A stretch of DNA of 34,908 nucleotides from a virus, in IMG/VR virus record IMGVR_UViG_3300048065_000540, positions 1 to 34,908 of that record. One strand, given 5' to 3'. The notes beneath the pieces are model-generated. The model searched no databases, was not told where the DNA came from, and saw only the letters and a list, made by a program, of their open reading frames with translations. Shown here in pieces: positions 6,494 through 14,800 of the stretch (its first letter is position 1; each line of letters opens with the position of its first letter). Made by a program: the position numbers and the translations under genes.

Positions 6494-7414
6494 ATGTCAA
6501 AGAGAAATGACCCAGCGCGACTGGAAGCTGAAGCAAAAGAATTGTACGAGCAAATGACCAAAAGCAGGACTGAAACCCCAGAGGCTGATCAACCTCAAGA
6601 GGACACTTCAGAAGAGCCAGAAGCGTTGCAAGTAGAAGCCCCCGAGCCTACGGATACGGCTGAAGTTCTAGCGGATGAGGACACAGTAGAAGAGTCAGAA
6701 CGCAGCGAGGACTCTGAACTGAAGTTGGCTTTAGAAAAAGCCGAAAAAGCTATGAAGGGCGCACAGGCGAGAATGACCAAAGCGACTCAAGAGGCAGCTG
6801 ACTTGAAGCGGCAAAACGCCGACCTGATCAGAAGCATCACCGAGTTAAAAGGTCAACTTGTGGAGTCTTCGAAAAATGACAACAAGCTGGCGCAGATAAG
6901 GGAAGACTACCCTGATCTAGCTGGACCGTTGTTAGATGAGTTGAAGAGAACGCAAGATGAAGTTGGCGCAGCCAAAGAAGCATTAGCTGAGCAAGAACAA
7001 AGTAAGTATCAGGAGTTGCAAGCGCAGGCGCAAGCCGAGCACTTCGAGCGAATCCGAGCGGTACACCCCGATGTCGATCAACTTATTGATACGGCTGACT
7101 GGTTGAACTGGTTGGAGGATGCAGACTTCCAGACGAAGACTTGGATTCAAGAGGGTTCGTCTAATGATGTGAACATGGTTCTTAGTAGGTTTAAGGCGGA
7201 CATGGGTGTATCAGCTCCCACGCTGCAAGAGCAGGCTTTAGAGCGAGCTAAATCGGTTGCAGAACCGAAGATGCCCAAGGCTCGAAAGTCACAAATTAAA
7301 GGCGATAAGAAATACTGGACTGTCGATGAGATCATGAGGATGCCAAACAAAACGTTTGAAAAGCATCAATCAGAAATACTCAAGGCAATGGAAAGTGGAT
7401 CGATACGCCGCTAA
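6494..7414 (+). CDS. Capsid scaffolding protein (306 aa)
   Basis: Internal scaffold for prohead assembly. The position between portal and major capsid protein is typical. The protein is acidic and disordered at first (about 20-85, Glu/Pro/Thr-rich), then forms a long coiled coil (about 85-185: ALEKAEKAMKGAQARMTK... AEQEQSKYQELQAQAQAEHF), and ends in a basic, helical segment (KPRKSQ-like region and DKKYWTVDEIMRMPNKTFEK) as expected for a capsid-binding end. I chose ATG 6494 because AAGGA lies 7 bases upstream; an in-frame ATG at 6470 lacks such a site. No protease motif is seen, so it is a scaffold rather than a maturation protease. Confidence 0.88.
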   Translation: MSKRNDPARLEAEAKELYEQMTKSRTETPEADQPQEDTSEEPEALQVEAPEPTDTAEVLADEDTVEESERSEDSELKLALEKAEKAMKGAQARMTKATQEAADLKRQNADLIRSITELKGQLVESSKNDNKLAQIREDYPDLAGPLLDELKRTQDEVGAAKEALAEQEQSKYQELQAQAQAEHFERIRAVHPDVDQLIDTADWLNWLEDADFQTKTWIQEGSSNDVNMVLSRFKADMGVSAPTLQEQALERAKSVAEPKMPKARKSQIKGDKKYWTVDEIMRMPNKTFEKHQSEILKAMESGSIRR

Positions 7415-7433
7415 TCTCTTGTGAGGTATTAAA

Positions 7434-8291
7434 ATGTCTTTTTCACAATTTTCAACGGGTGCTACATCTGAAGTAAACTTTATCCCAGAGGTGTTCTCAA
7501 AGCTCCTCCAAGCTAAGTTTTACTCCAAGTCAATTCTGCCCGAAATTTCAAACACCGACTACGAAGGTGAGATCTCTGGTCAAGGCGATAAGATCGTTGT
7601 TCGTACAGTTCCGGCTGTAACTATCAATGACTACGCTGGCACTATCACTACTCAAGAGCTGACAACTGCGAAAGTTGAGATGCTCATCGATAAGGCTAAG
7701 TACTACAGCTTTAAGGTAGATGATGTGTTGGCAGCTCAGGCTGACATCAACATGTTGGAAGCTGCATCTACTGATGCTTCTGAAGGCATGCGTATTGCTG
7801 TCGAGACTGACGTATTGGCTGGCGCTGTAACTGGTGCTACCACTATCGGTTCGCAGACCACCATTACTTCAAGCAACATCTTGGAGAACATCTTGGTCTT
7901 GGCTAAGACTCTTGATGAGTTGAACATCCCAGAAGAAGGTCGATTCATCGTTCTTTCTCCTGAGTTCATTTCTATGCTCAAGCAGTCAGAGCTTCGTCAG
8001 GCTTACCTGACTGGCGATGCTACTTCACCTCTCCGCAACGGATTGGTTGGAATGGTTGACCGGTTCAAGGTTTTCCAGAGCAACATGGTCTACACCCCAG
8101 CATCTGGTGGTGATGCAGGCTATACACACGTTCTTGCTGGTCACCCCAAAGCGTTGTCTTTCGCGTCACAGTTCACTAACACTGAGACTGTCCGCATGGA
8201 AAGCACGTTTGGCGATCAGGTCCGTGGATTGAAGGTGTACGGTTCTAAGGTCATTACTCCTGACGCACTTTGCGTTGGTAAGTGGACTTAA
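7434..8291 (+). CDS. Major capsid protein (285 aa)
   Basis: Main head shell protein, probably with the HK97 fold. Evidence: position after the scaffold, length, and capsid-like sequence such as VVRTVPAVTINDYAG, VEMLIDKAKYYSFKVDD, ETDVLAGAV, GRFIVLSPEFISMLKQSELR (about 175-194) and VRGLKVYGSKVITPDALCVG at the C-terminus. Codon choice is regular (many GCT, ACT, GGT), consistent with high expression, and the gene ends 15 bases before a strong terminator. GAGG about 9 bases upstream supports ATG 7434. The fold assignment is inference from family resemblance. Confidence 0.93.
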   Translation: MSFSQFSTGATSEVNFIPEVFSKLLQAKFYSKSILPEISNTDYEGEISGQGDKIVVRTVPAVTINDYAGTITTQELTTAKVEMLIDKAKYYSFKVDDVLAAQADINMLEAASTDASEGMRIAVETDVLAGAVTGATTIGSQTTITSSNILENILVLAKTLDELNIPEEGRFIVLSPEFISMLKQSELRQAYLTGDATSPLRNGLVGMVDRFKVFQSNMVYTPASGGDAGYTHVLAGHPKALSFASQFTNTETVRMESTFGDQVRGLKVYGSKVITPDALCVGKWT

Positions 8292-8306
8292 GATCGACTA
8301 ATGATT

Positions 8307-8331
8307 GGGGGAGGTTTTCCTCCCCCTTTTT
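8307..8331 (+). terminator. Rho-independent terminator after the capsid gene
   Basis: A perfect 8-bp stem, GGGGGAGG (8307-8314) with CCTCCCCC (8319-8326), a TTTT loop, then TTTTT (8327-8331). It lies 15 bases after the capsid stop and 12 bases before the next ATG. Probably partial, so that capsid mRNA is made in excess over downstream neck genes. Confidence 0.95.
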
Positions 8332-8343
8332 AGCGAGACACTT

Positions 8344-8619
8344 ATGACTAAAGCTAACACGAAGAAAGACGAAGTTTTTATTCAAGCCAAGGAAGAGTTT
8401 GGTGTAAAGCTGGATAGAAGGTTGACGTTGGCGCAGCTCGAAGAGCAAGTGCAGCAACTAGCCAAGAACAAGGCAAACCCTCAGCCAGAAGAAAAAGAAC
8501 TAGTCCCAAAGCGGGTTAAAAATGTGATTACCGGAAACGAATTCGAGTACAACCCGATATTCAAAAACAACCCCGATTTACAAATAATTGAGTGGGAGAC
8601 TAACAATGGCGACAACTAA
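8344..8619 (+). CDS. Small protein after the capsid gene (91 aa)
   Basis: Not recognised. N-terminal half is helical and charged (MTKANTKKDEVFIQAKEEFG, then LDRRLTLAQLEEQVQQLAKN), followed by a Pro/Glu-rich linker and a C-terminal GNEFEYNPIFKNNPDLQII. Position between capsid and adaptor genes suggests a head-associated or neck role. ATG 8344 is chosen because the frame upstream runs through the terminator; only GAGA-like bases precede the start. The stop overlaps the start of the next gene by 14 bases. Confidence 0.72.
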   Translation: MTKANTKKDEVFIQAKEEFGVKLDRRLTLAQLEEQVQQLAKNKANPQPEEKELVPKRVKNVITGNEFEYNPIFKNNPDLQIIEWETNNGDN

Positions 8620-9271
8620 GGTAGTAGATATTTTAGATCGGGCTGCAATTATTCTTCAGGATAATACAAACGTCCGGTTCCCAAACGATGAGCTTCTGAA
8701 GTTCTTTAACGATGCACAAAAAGAAGTGGTATTGCACCGCCCAGACGCAAAGATGGTTAACACCACCTATAGCTGTGTTGATGGCAGTAAGCAGACTCTT
8801 CCAAGCGCAGCGTTGCGACTCATTGAAGTGGTTCGAAATGTAGGTGGCAGAGCCATCACGCAAATTAACAGGCGCATCTTGGATGAGACGCTGCCTAACT
8901 GGCACGAGACAACGGCAGGAACAAACAAGATCGAGCATTTTGTTTATGACCCAGCTGATCCAAAGAATTTCTACGTCTACCCTAAGGGTGCCTCTGGTAC
9001 TCATAGTCTAGAAATTGTTTACAGCTCAGCGCCTCCAGAGATCGCGATTTCTAATTTTGGTTCTGATACTCAGGTGATCAGCCTAGATGACGTATACGCG
9101 AATTGTATACTGGACTATGTATTGTATCGCTCATATCAGAAGGATTCTGAGTTTGCAGGCAATGCACAGAGAGCAATGATGCACTACCAGAGCTTTGCTA
9201 ATGCTTTGGGCGTTAAGACTCAGGCTGATGGCGCAACAACGCCAGTACCTGAGGCGGTCGGTGCTGCCTAA
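8606..9271 (+). CDS. Head-tail adaptor-like protein, DUF6682 type (221 aa)
   Basis: Matches a family I know as DUF6682: FFNDAQKEVVLHRPDAKMV near residue 32-50, ALRLIEVVRNVGGRAI (about 72-87), LDETLPNWHETTAGTNK and FYVYPKGASGTHSLEIVYSS. These occur beside a second adaptor in many short-tailed phages and are taken to be connector/neck proteins. ATG 8606 has GGGAG about 7 bases upstream and is preferred to an upstream in-frame ATG at 8588. The stop overlaps the next start (TAATG at 9269-9273). Neck function is an inference from position and family. Confidence 0.8.
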   Translation: MATTKVVDILDRAAIILQDNTNVRFPNDELLKFFNDAQKEVVLHRPDAKMVNTTYSCVDGSKQTLPSAALRLIEVVRNVGGRAITQINRRILDETLPNWHETTAGTNKIEHFVYDPADPKNFYVYPKGASGTHSLEIVYSSAPPEIAISNFGSDTQVISLDDVYANCILDYVLYRSYQKDSEFAGNAQRAMMHYQSFANALGVKTQADGATTPVPEAVGAA

Positions 9272-9894
9272 TGAAGTATTCTGATTTTTCTCTGTACGTT
9301 AGACCTGAGGTCCAAGGCGCCCCAGATTTTTTAATTGAAAGATCTGTTCGTGACTCGGCAATTGATTTCTGCTCAAGAACGGACATTTATATGCCCGAAC
9401 CTGAGTTTATTACTATCATTGCCGGTGTTAACGAGTACGCTGTATCTCTGCCTAGCGGTACAGAGTTAAATCACATACTTGATATTTTTAACAACAAATC
9501 AGCGTTGTCACCTGTCAGTTACAGCCAGCTACTGCTTCGCCTTGGCGATGAGACCACTTCAGGTACGCCGGCTTACTATGCTCAGAGAGACAACACTGAC
9601 TTCTATTTAGCGCCCATTCCTGCAGCTGCTGACTCGTTTCGGGTTCTCTATTCGGTCAAGCCGACATCTACCAGTTCAAGCATTCCAGATAGCGTAGGTA
9701 AAGAGCACAAAGAAACGATAGCTCATGGAGCACTATATCGATTGCAGATGATGTCTGGTCAGCCTTGGTCAAACCCAAGCGCAGCGGGTGCTAACAAGCA
9801 GTTGTTTGAAAGAGGCGTCGGTAAAGTCATACGACAGGTGAAGTATGGGTTCAGTGGTGGCTCATTGACTTGTAAAGCGAGGGCGTTCATCTAA
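9271..9894 (+). CDS. Second adaptor / tail-gatekeeper-like protein (207 aa)
   Basis: Begins MKYSDFSLYVRPEVQGAPDF, with VRDSAIDFCSRTDIY (about 26-40), DFYLAPIPAAADSFRVLYSV in the middle and ETIAHGALYRLQMMSGQPW near 148-166. Proteins with this layout follow DUF6682 proteins in many marine phages and are likely to form the lower neck ring. No enzymatic motif is seen. It overlaps its neighbours on both sides by one base (TAATG), so it is translated with them as a neck operon. Confidence 0.72.
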   Translation: MKYSDFSLYVRPEVQGAPDFLIERSVRDSAIDFCSRTDIYMPEPEFITIIAGVNEYAVSLPSGTELNHILDIFNNKSALSPVSYSQLLLRLGDETTSGTPAYYAQRDNTDFYLAPIPAAADSFRVLYSVKPTSTSSSIPDSVGKEHKETIAHGALYRLQMMSGQPWSNPSAAGANKQLFERGVGKVIRQVKYGFSGGSLTCKARAFI

Positions 9895-10268
9895 TGGCAT
9901 ATTTGACGACTATAGATCTTGTTCAGGGAGATCAACTCCCAGAGATCGAGATCACTCTTAAAGATAGTAACACTGCAGCGGAAGGTCTTATTCTTGATGA
10001 CGGCGACCCTGAAACCTTTGCAGGCTTAGACCTTACTAACGGAACCGTTAGGATGCGAATAAGACAAGTTGGTCAGACTGCGCTGGTTAGCACCTTGATT
10101 GGTGTCATCACCGTGCCACTTGAGGGAAAGGTTACGTTCGTCTTTGACTCTAACACCTTGAATGACAGCGGCATCTTAGAGGGTGAAATTGAATTCACAG
10201 ATCCCTCAGGTCGAACTCAGACAGTACTGGATCTAATCAAGTTTAAAGTTCGATCACAGTTCGGTTAG
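9894..10268 (+). CDS. Ig-like beta-sandwich virion protein, BppU_N-like (124 aa)
   Basis: The opening DLVQGDQLPEIEITLKDSNT, the middle TVRMRIRQVGQTALVS and the ending IEFTDPSGRTQTVLDLIKFK, VRSQFG follow the pattern of the N-terminal Ig-like domain of baseplate upper proteins (BppU_N), which also occurs as a stand-alone phage protein. Such domains attach receptor-binding or decoration proteins to the virion. It lies after the neck genes and before a repeat-containing protein, with one-base overlap to the previous gene. Attachment role is inference. Confidence 0.72.
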   Translation: MAYLTTIDLVQGDQLPEIEITLKDSNTAAEGLILDDGDPETFAGLDLTNGTVRMRIRQVGQTALVSTLIGVITVPLEGKVTFVFDSNTLNDSGILEGEIEFTDPSGRTQTVLDLIKFKVRSQFG

Positions 10269-10274
10269 TAGCGC

Positions 10275-11183
10275 ATGGCTATATTCGCTAAGGTAAGCCA
10301 CAAGTCTATAGCAGCTAGTACGGTTCACCGTAGGCTGGATTCCTCCACGACCTTAGTAAACTGGCAGCAGCTCTTTCTTCATGACGTTCACGTCAATCCA
10401 GAAGCCACGATTTACCCTCTTAGCGATATATTTGAGGTCGCTGAATCTGCCACCATATTATTTGAGAAGGTATCTACCGATCAGTTCGGTATGGTTGAAT
10501 CTGATCCGGTCTTCCATTTTGAGAAGGTCAGCTCTGATACTACCACGCTCAGTGAAGCGCTAGTTGCTCATCCAAACAAGGGGGCGAGCGATACCTTTAC
10601 GTTTGCTGACAGTCATGTTGCGTCTGTTGGTAAGCCTTTATCTGACAGTTTTGGATTCACCGAGAACGTCCATAAGCTGCTCACTTACATTAGAAGCTTT
10701 GACGACAGCACTGCAATAATTGAGCAGACTGCAATCGATGTAAGCAAGCCTAGATCCGATAGTTTTGGATTTGGCGATTCTGCTGTGACCCATCCAAACA
10801 AGGGTCTGTCACACTCAACGTCAATGGCTGATTCTCAGACGTTTGATGCGGCTACAGCCTACCAATCTAGTACCGCCATGACTGAGCAGACAGTCATGAC
10901 TCGTCAACCATTTAACTTTGTCTTCACCGAAGCGTCGGGTGTTGTGACCGTAACAGGTGAGCCAGACGACTCTGTGCCAATGACGGAGAGCATTACGTCA
11001 TTTGATGTTAGCGCAGCCCTACAAGACTACTTTGCGCTAGATGATTTTGCTCAAGTTGATAAAGATGTCGAAGGCGTCAAGAGCAATGTGTTCGGAATGA
11101 TTGACTCTCTTGAGTTCGAGCATCAAATCACTGGAGCACTATTAAATAAGTCTCTTGTGGGCAGGATGGTGCTCAATGCGTGA
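10275..11183 (+). CDS. Repeat-containing virion protein (302 aa)
   Basis: Most of the protein is built from imperfect units of the type (L/R)SDSFGFxEN or ASDTFTFADS, for example SDTFTFADSHVASVGKPLSD, SDSFGFTENV and SDSFGFGDSAVTHPNKGLS; the phrase HPNKG occurs twice. These are beta-strand-like, Ser/Asp-rich units as in large tail or adhesion proteins of marine phages. It ends GALLNKSLVGRMVLNA, a possible attachment tail. The ribosome-binding site is weak. Likely a tail or capsid-decorating structural protein; a specific role is not visible. It is the last gene before a 254-base non-coding gap. Confidence 0.7.
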   Translation: MAIFAKVSHKSIAASTVHRRLDSSTTLVNWQQLFLHDVHVNPEATIYPLSDIFEVAESATILFEKVSTDQFGMVESDPVFHFEKVSSDTTTLSEALVAHPNKGASDTFTFADSHVASVGKPLSDSFGFTENVHKLLTYIRSFDDSTAIIEQTAIDVSKPRSDSFGFGDSAVTHPNKGLSHSTSMADSQTFDAATAYQSSTAMTEQTVMTRQPFNFVFTEASGVVTVTGEPDDSVPMTESITSFDVSAALQDYFALDDFAQVDKDVEGVKSNVFGMIDSLEFEHQITGALLNKSLVGRMVLNA

Positions 11184-11214
11184 TATGATATAGGCAAAGC
11201 AGGATTTATTTGTT

Positions 11215-11243
11215 TTGTCAAATGAAGAATCCATCTTTATAAT
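11215..11243 (+). promoter_or_regulatory. Sigma-70 promoter before the tail-fibre operon
   Basis: TTGTCA (11215-11220), a 17-base spacer, then TATAAT (11238-11243). Five of six and six of six consensus matches with optimal spacing. It would be read by host RNA polymerase and drive the genes from 11438 onward, with a leader of about 190 bases. Confidence 0.85.
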
Positions 11244-11267
11244 ACTGATAGAAATTAGGTTTCTTTT

Positions 11268-11309
11268 GCGTCGGAACCGAAAGTTCGAATATACACCCTG
11301 ACGCAGCGA
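11268..11309 (+). other. Hairpin in the fibre-operon leader
   Basis: GCGTCGG in the first part pairs with CC-T-GACGC in the second part, with one bulged T, and GAAC/GTTC can form a small inner hairpin around CGAAA. It lies about 25 bases after the predicted transcription start, so it could protect or regulate the 5' end of the mRNA. Confidence 0.4.
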
Positions 11310-11437
11310 CACTGTCTTCATGGATTAGAAAGTCTGACGGTACAAGTGTTGTCGATTCTTTGAGATTTAGCGTGATGTGGTACTCAAAGCAAGATCGTCA
11401 ATCCTATATTTAACGATGATTAATCCGGAGACATATC

Positions 11438-11884
11438 ATGATCGTTGATGATCTTAAACTAAAGGGACACCTTACTGTAAATTTAATTGCAGAAGATGGC
11501 TCTATCAAAGAAACCCAAGAAATTCCAAACCTAGTTGTAGCTGACGGCAAGGCGTTTGTAGCGTCTCGTATGGCAGGAACCTCTGCGGGTGTTATGAGCC
11601 ACATGGCAATCGGCACAACTAACACAACGCCATCTGCCAGCAACTCTACACTCTCAGCTGAAGTAGCACGGGTAGCCCTGACTAGCACAACTGTTAACAA
11701 CAACGACGTTGTTTACATTGCTACCTTCCCAGCTGGAACACCCTCCTCTAACGTCGGTGTGGTTGAAGCTGCGATCTTTAACGCATCTTCTGGCGGCACC
11801 ATGCTGTGCCGAACTGTATTTTCAATTATCAACAAAGCGAGTACAGACAGCCTCAGCATCACTTGGACCGTAACAGCTAGCTAG
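11438..11884 (+). CDS. Tail-associated beta-rich protein (148 aa)
   Basis: Begins with LKLKGHLTVNLIAEDGSIKE and contains IPNLVVADGKAFVASRMAG, VMSHMAIGTTNTTP, VGVVEAAIFNASSGGTML and SLSITWTVTAS. This N-terminal 'LxGxLTVxxxxxDGxxKExxxxxNLVV' and C-terminal 'xEAxIFNAxxGGTMLxRTxF' layout is common in phage tail or fibre-attachment proteins; the role is not assigned. CCGGAG about 7 bases upstream supports ATG 11438. It is the first gene after the promoter and directly precedes the giant fibre gene. Confidence 0.75.
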   Translation: MIVDDLKLKGHLTVNLIAEDGSIKETQEIPNLVVADGKAFVASRMAGTSAGVMSHMAIGTTNTTPSASNSTLSAEVARVALTSTTVNNNDVVYIATFPAGTPSSNVGVVEAAIFNASSGGTMLCRTVFSIINKASTDSLSITWTVTAS

Positions 11885-11892
11885 GAGCCAAC

Positions 11893-14800
11893 ATGGCGAT
11901 TAAGTTTTCGAACCTAGCTAGCACTACGCTGGCTAGTGGCGTTTCCTCCACGGCAACGTCTCTCAGCGTAACCAGTGCATCTCTGTTCCCTGCTTTAGGA
12001 AGCGGAGATTACTTCTATGCATCTATAGGAATAGGTTCGGGATCAGAGGTTGTCAAAGTAACGGCTGTATCCGGCACTACTTTTACTGTAGTCCGAGGTC
12101 AGGACGACACTACGGCAATAAGCCACTCGTCAGGTGTTGAGGTAGCTCTTCGAGTCACAGCAGCATCCCTAAACGATCTAAGTACTCAAGCTGACACAGA
12201 GTCAGTCTCCATTGCTGGAGACACAATGACTGGTTCGCTTACGGTTCCTTCTTTAAATATCACAGGAAACACAACTACCGGCGGAACCATTGATGGTCGT
12301 GATGTTGCTACTGACGGTGCTAAGTTAGATGGTATAGAAGCAGGCGCTACAGCAGACCAAACCGATGCTGAGATTAGAGCCGCAGTGGAAGCCGCCACGG
12401 ACTCCAATGTATTTACCGATGCTGACCACACTAAGTTGGACGGCATTGAAGCCTCAGCAGACGTAACTGACACAGCTAACGTCACAGCCGCTGGTGCCTT
12501 GATGGACTCAGAGGTAACTAACCTTGCGCAGGTTAAGGCGTTTGACTCTTCTGATTACGCTACAGCCGCACAAGGCTCTACTGCTGACTCTGCATTACAG
12601 AACGTAGTAGAAGACACTACGCCACAACTGGGTGGTGATCTTGCGTCTAATGGTAATGACATTCTGTTTGCCGACAACGACAAAGCTGTGTTTGGTGCCG
12701 GCTCTGACCTAAAGATTTATCACTCTGGCTCAGAAAGTAGAATTGATGAAAATGGAGCAGGTAATCTCAAGATTAATGCAGACAATCTTGAAATTTATAA
12801 TTCTGCTAGCTCCGAAGCAAAAGCAAAATTCAACACCAACGGCTCTGTTCAACTGTATTACGACAATGCAGAAAAACTAGCCACAACCTCCACAGGCATC
12901 GACGTTACAGGCGTTATTACCACAGACGGTATGACTACCTCTGCTGATATTAACTTTGGTGACAATGATAAAGCTGTGTTTGGTGCTGGCTCGGATCTAC
13001 AGATTTACCATGACCCAAATCACAGCATAATTAACGAGTCAGGAACAGGAAGCCTAAAAATTCAAGGCGATAACATTCGTTTGCAAAAAACAGATGGCTC
13101 TGAAAACATGATTACTGCTGTCAATGATGGCGCTGTAACTCTTTTTTACGACAATGCAGAAAAACTAGCCACAACCTCCACAGGCATCGACGTAACTGGC
13201 AACGCTACGTTCGACGATAACGGCAAAGCCATCTTCGGTGCTAGCTCTGACCTACAGATTTATCATGATGGCTCTAATAGCTACATTGTTGATAATGGCA
13301 CAGGTGACTTGCTTATTCGTGCTGAAAACAACTTGTTTTTGAAGCGCACAAACAGCGACGAGACATATCTTTCTGGCGCAGTAAACGGTGCTGTCACGCT
13401 TTTTCATAACAACAATGCAAAAATTGCAACAACGATTTCAGGCATCGACGTAACTGGCAGTATTTCTGCTGATGGTTTGACTGTTGACACAGGTTCAACT
13501 TTTGCTTTGAGTGCAACACTTGGGCATACGGGTGGCTCACAGCTATTCTTCCTGTCGGATGATGGCGGTACTAGAAACCAAATAGATTCGCAAACAAACA
13601 GTTCGCCAGCTAAATTAGACTTAGCTACAGGCGGCACTAAGCGGCAACGTATAGACTCTAACGGCGACATTAGCTTCTACGAAGACACTGGCACGACTGC
13701 GAAGTTGTTCTGGGATGCTTCTACGGAGCGGTTGGGTCTGGGTACTAGCAGTCCGTCATATCCTTTAACCGTCCATGACACTGGCGATGGCATTAAATTT
13801 GAAGTCAGCGATACAGTCGATGCTAACTACAGAATACAAGTAAGCGGCAGTGATATTGTTACAGGCCCGTCAACTTCCAGTGCTTATACGTTTCAAACGG
13901 GCAACACAGAACGCATGCGCCTCGGAACTTCAGAAGCCGTCGTTAACGAAAACAGTAACGACTACGACTTCCGCGTTGAGTCTGATTACACTGCCGACGC
14001 TTTTTTCCTCGATGGCCAGAGCGGCACAATAAACATTGGTAACGGCATAATTGGTAGGGGCATAACAGATAACTTTACGCTGAACGGAAAGACACAACCT
14101 CATTATGGTTTTAACCTAGATCCTGCTAGCAGCTCAGCCGTAGGTATGTCTGGCTACTACGGCATCTCTTTTGCTACTTCTGGTGCCGAGCGGTTTAAAA
14201 TCGAAAGAGTCGGTGGAGCTGTTTTCAACGATACAAGTGCAGACTACGACTTCCGCGTTGAGTCTGATACTAACAGCCATATGCTGTTTATGGATGCCGT
14301 AAACAACCGCGTAAATATCGGCACAACTGATGTAAGTTCGCAAGGAACATTAGCCGTAAACGGTTCAGCAATTTTTGGGCGTAGTTCAACAACAACAGGC
14401 GACTTGTTTTCGTCAGGCGGCGGAAATTCTAGCGCATATAACGGCATTGCCATTTTATCTAATTCAGACGGACTTACTGCTCAAGCTAATACCTCTCTTA
14501 GCTCATGGATTGTTGATATTGGTGGCAGAGCCGCAGATGGAGTTACTTTTCCCGTAGATACCGCAGACAGTTTTGTTGTTCGTCGTGTTGCGGCTGGTGG
14601 AACGTATTACGGATCAGCAAATTACTTGCACATTTCTGGCGGTTCAACTGTTATCAATGAAGACAGCAATGACCACGACTTCCGTGTTGAGTCTGATAGC
14701 AACTCTCATGCCTTGTTTGTTAATGCAGGTAACGAGAATGTAAGTATCAAGTCAGCGGGGTACACAACTACCACGGACTTAAACTTATTAGGCGCTGGCT

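Larger units (their letters stand above)
11184..11437 (+). other. Non-coding gap with a sigma-70 promoter
   Basis: Contains a near-consensus promoter (11215-11243), a possible hairpin about 25 bases downstream, and no convincing gene. One frame (11252-11413) stays open for 53 codons and reads like protein (for example SSNIHPDAATLSSWIRKSDG) but has no usable start codon near its beginning, so it is either chance or a decayed gene. The right end has CCGGAG, the ribosome-binding site of the next gene. Confidence 0.6.

Noticed and set aside
8305-8343. Upstream TTG start for the 91-aa protein
   Set aside because: It would place the start inside the terminator stem.
11252-11413. 53-codon open frame in the promoter gap as a gene
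   Set aside because: No start codon or ribosome-binding site near its beginning; an open frame of this length can occur by chance.
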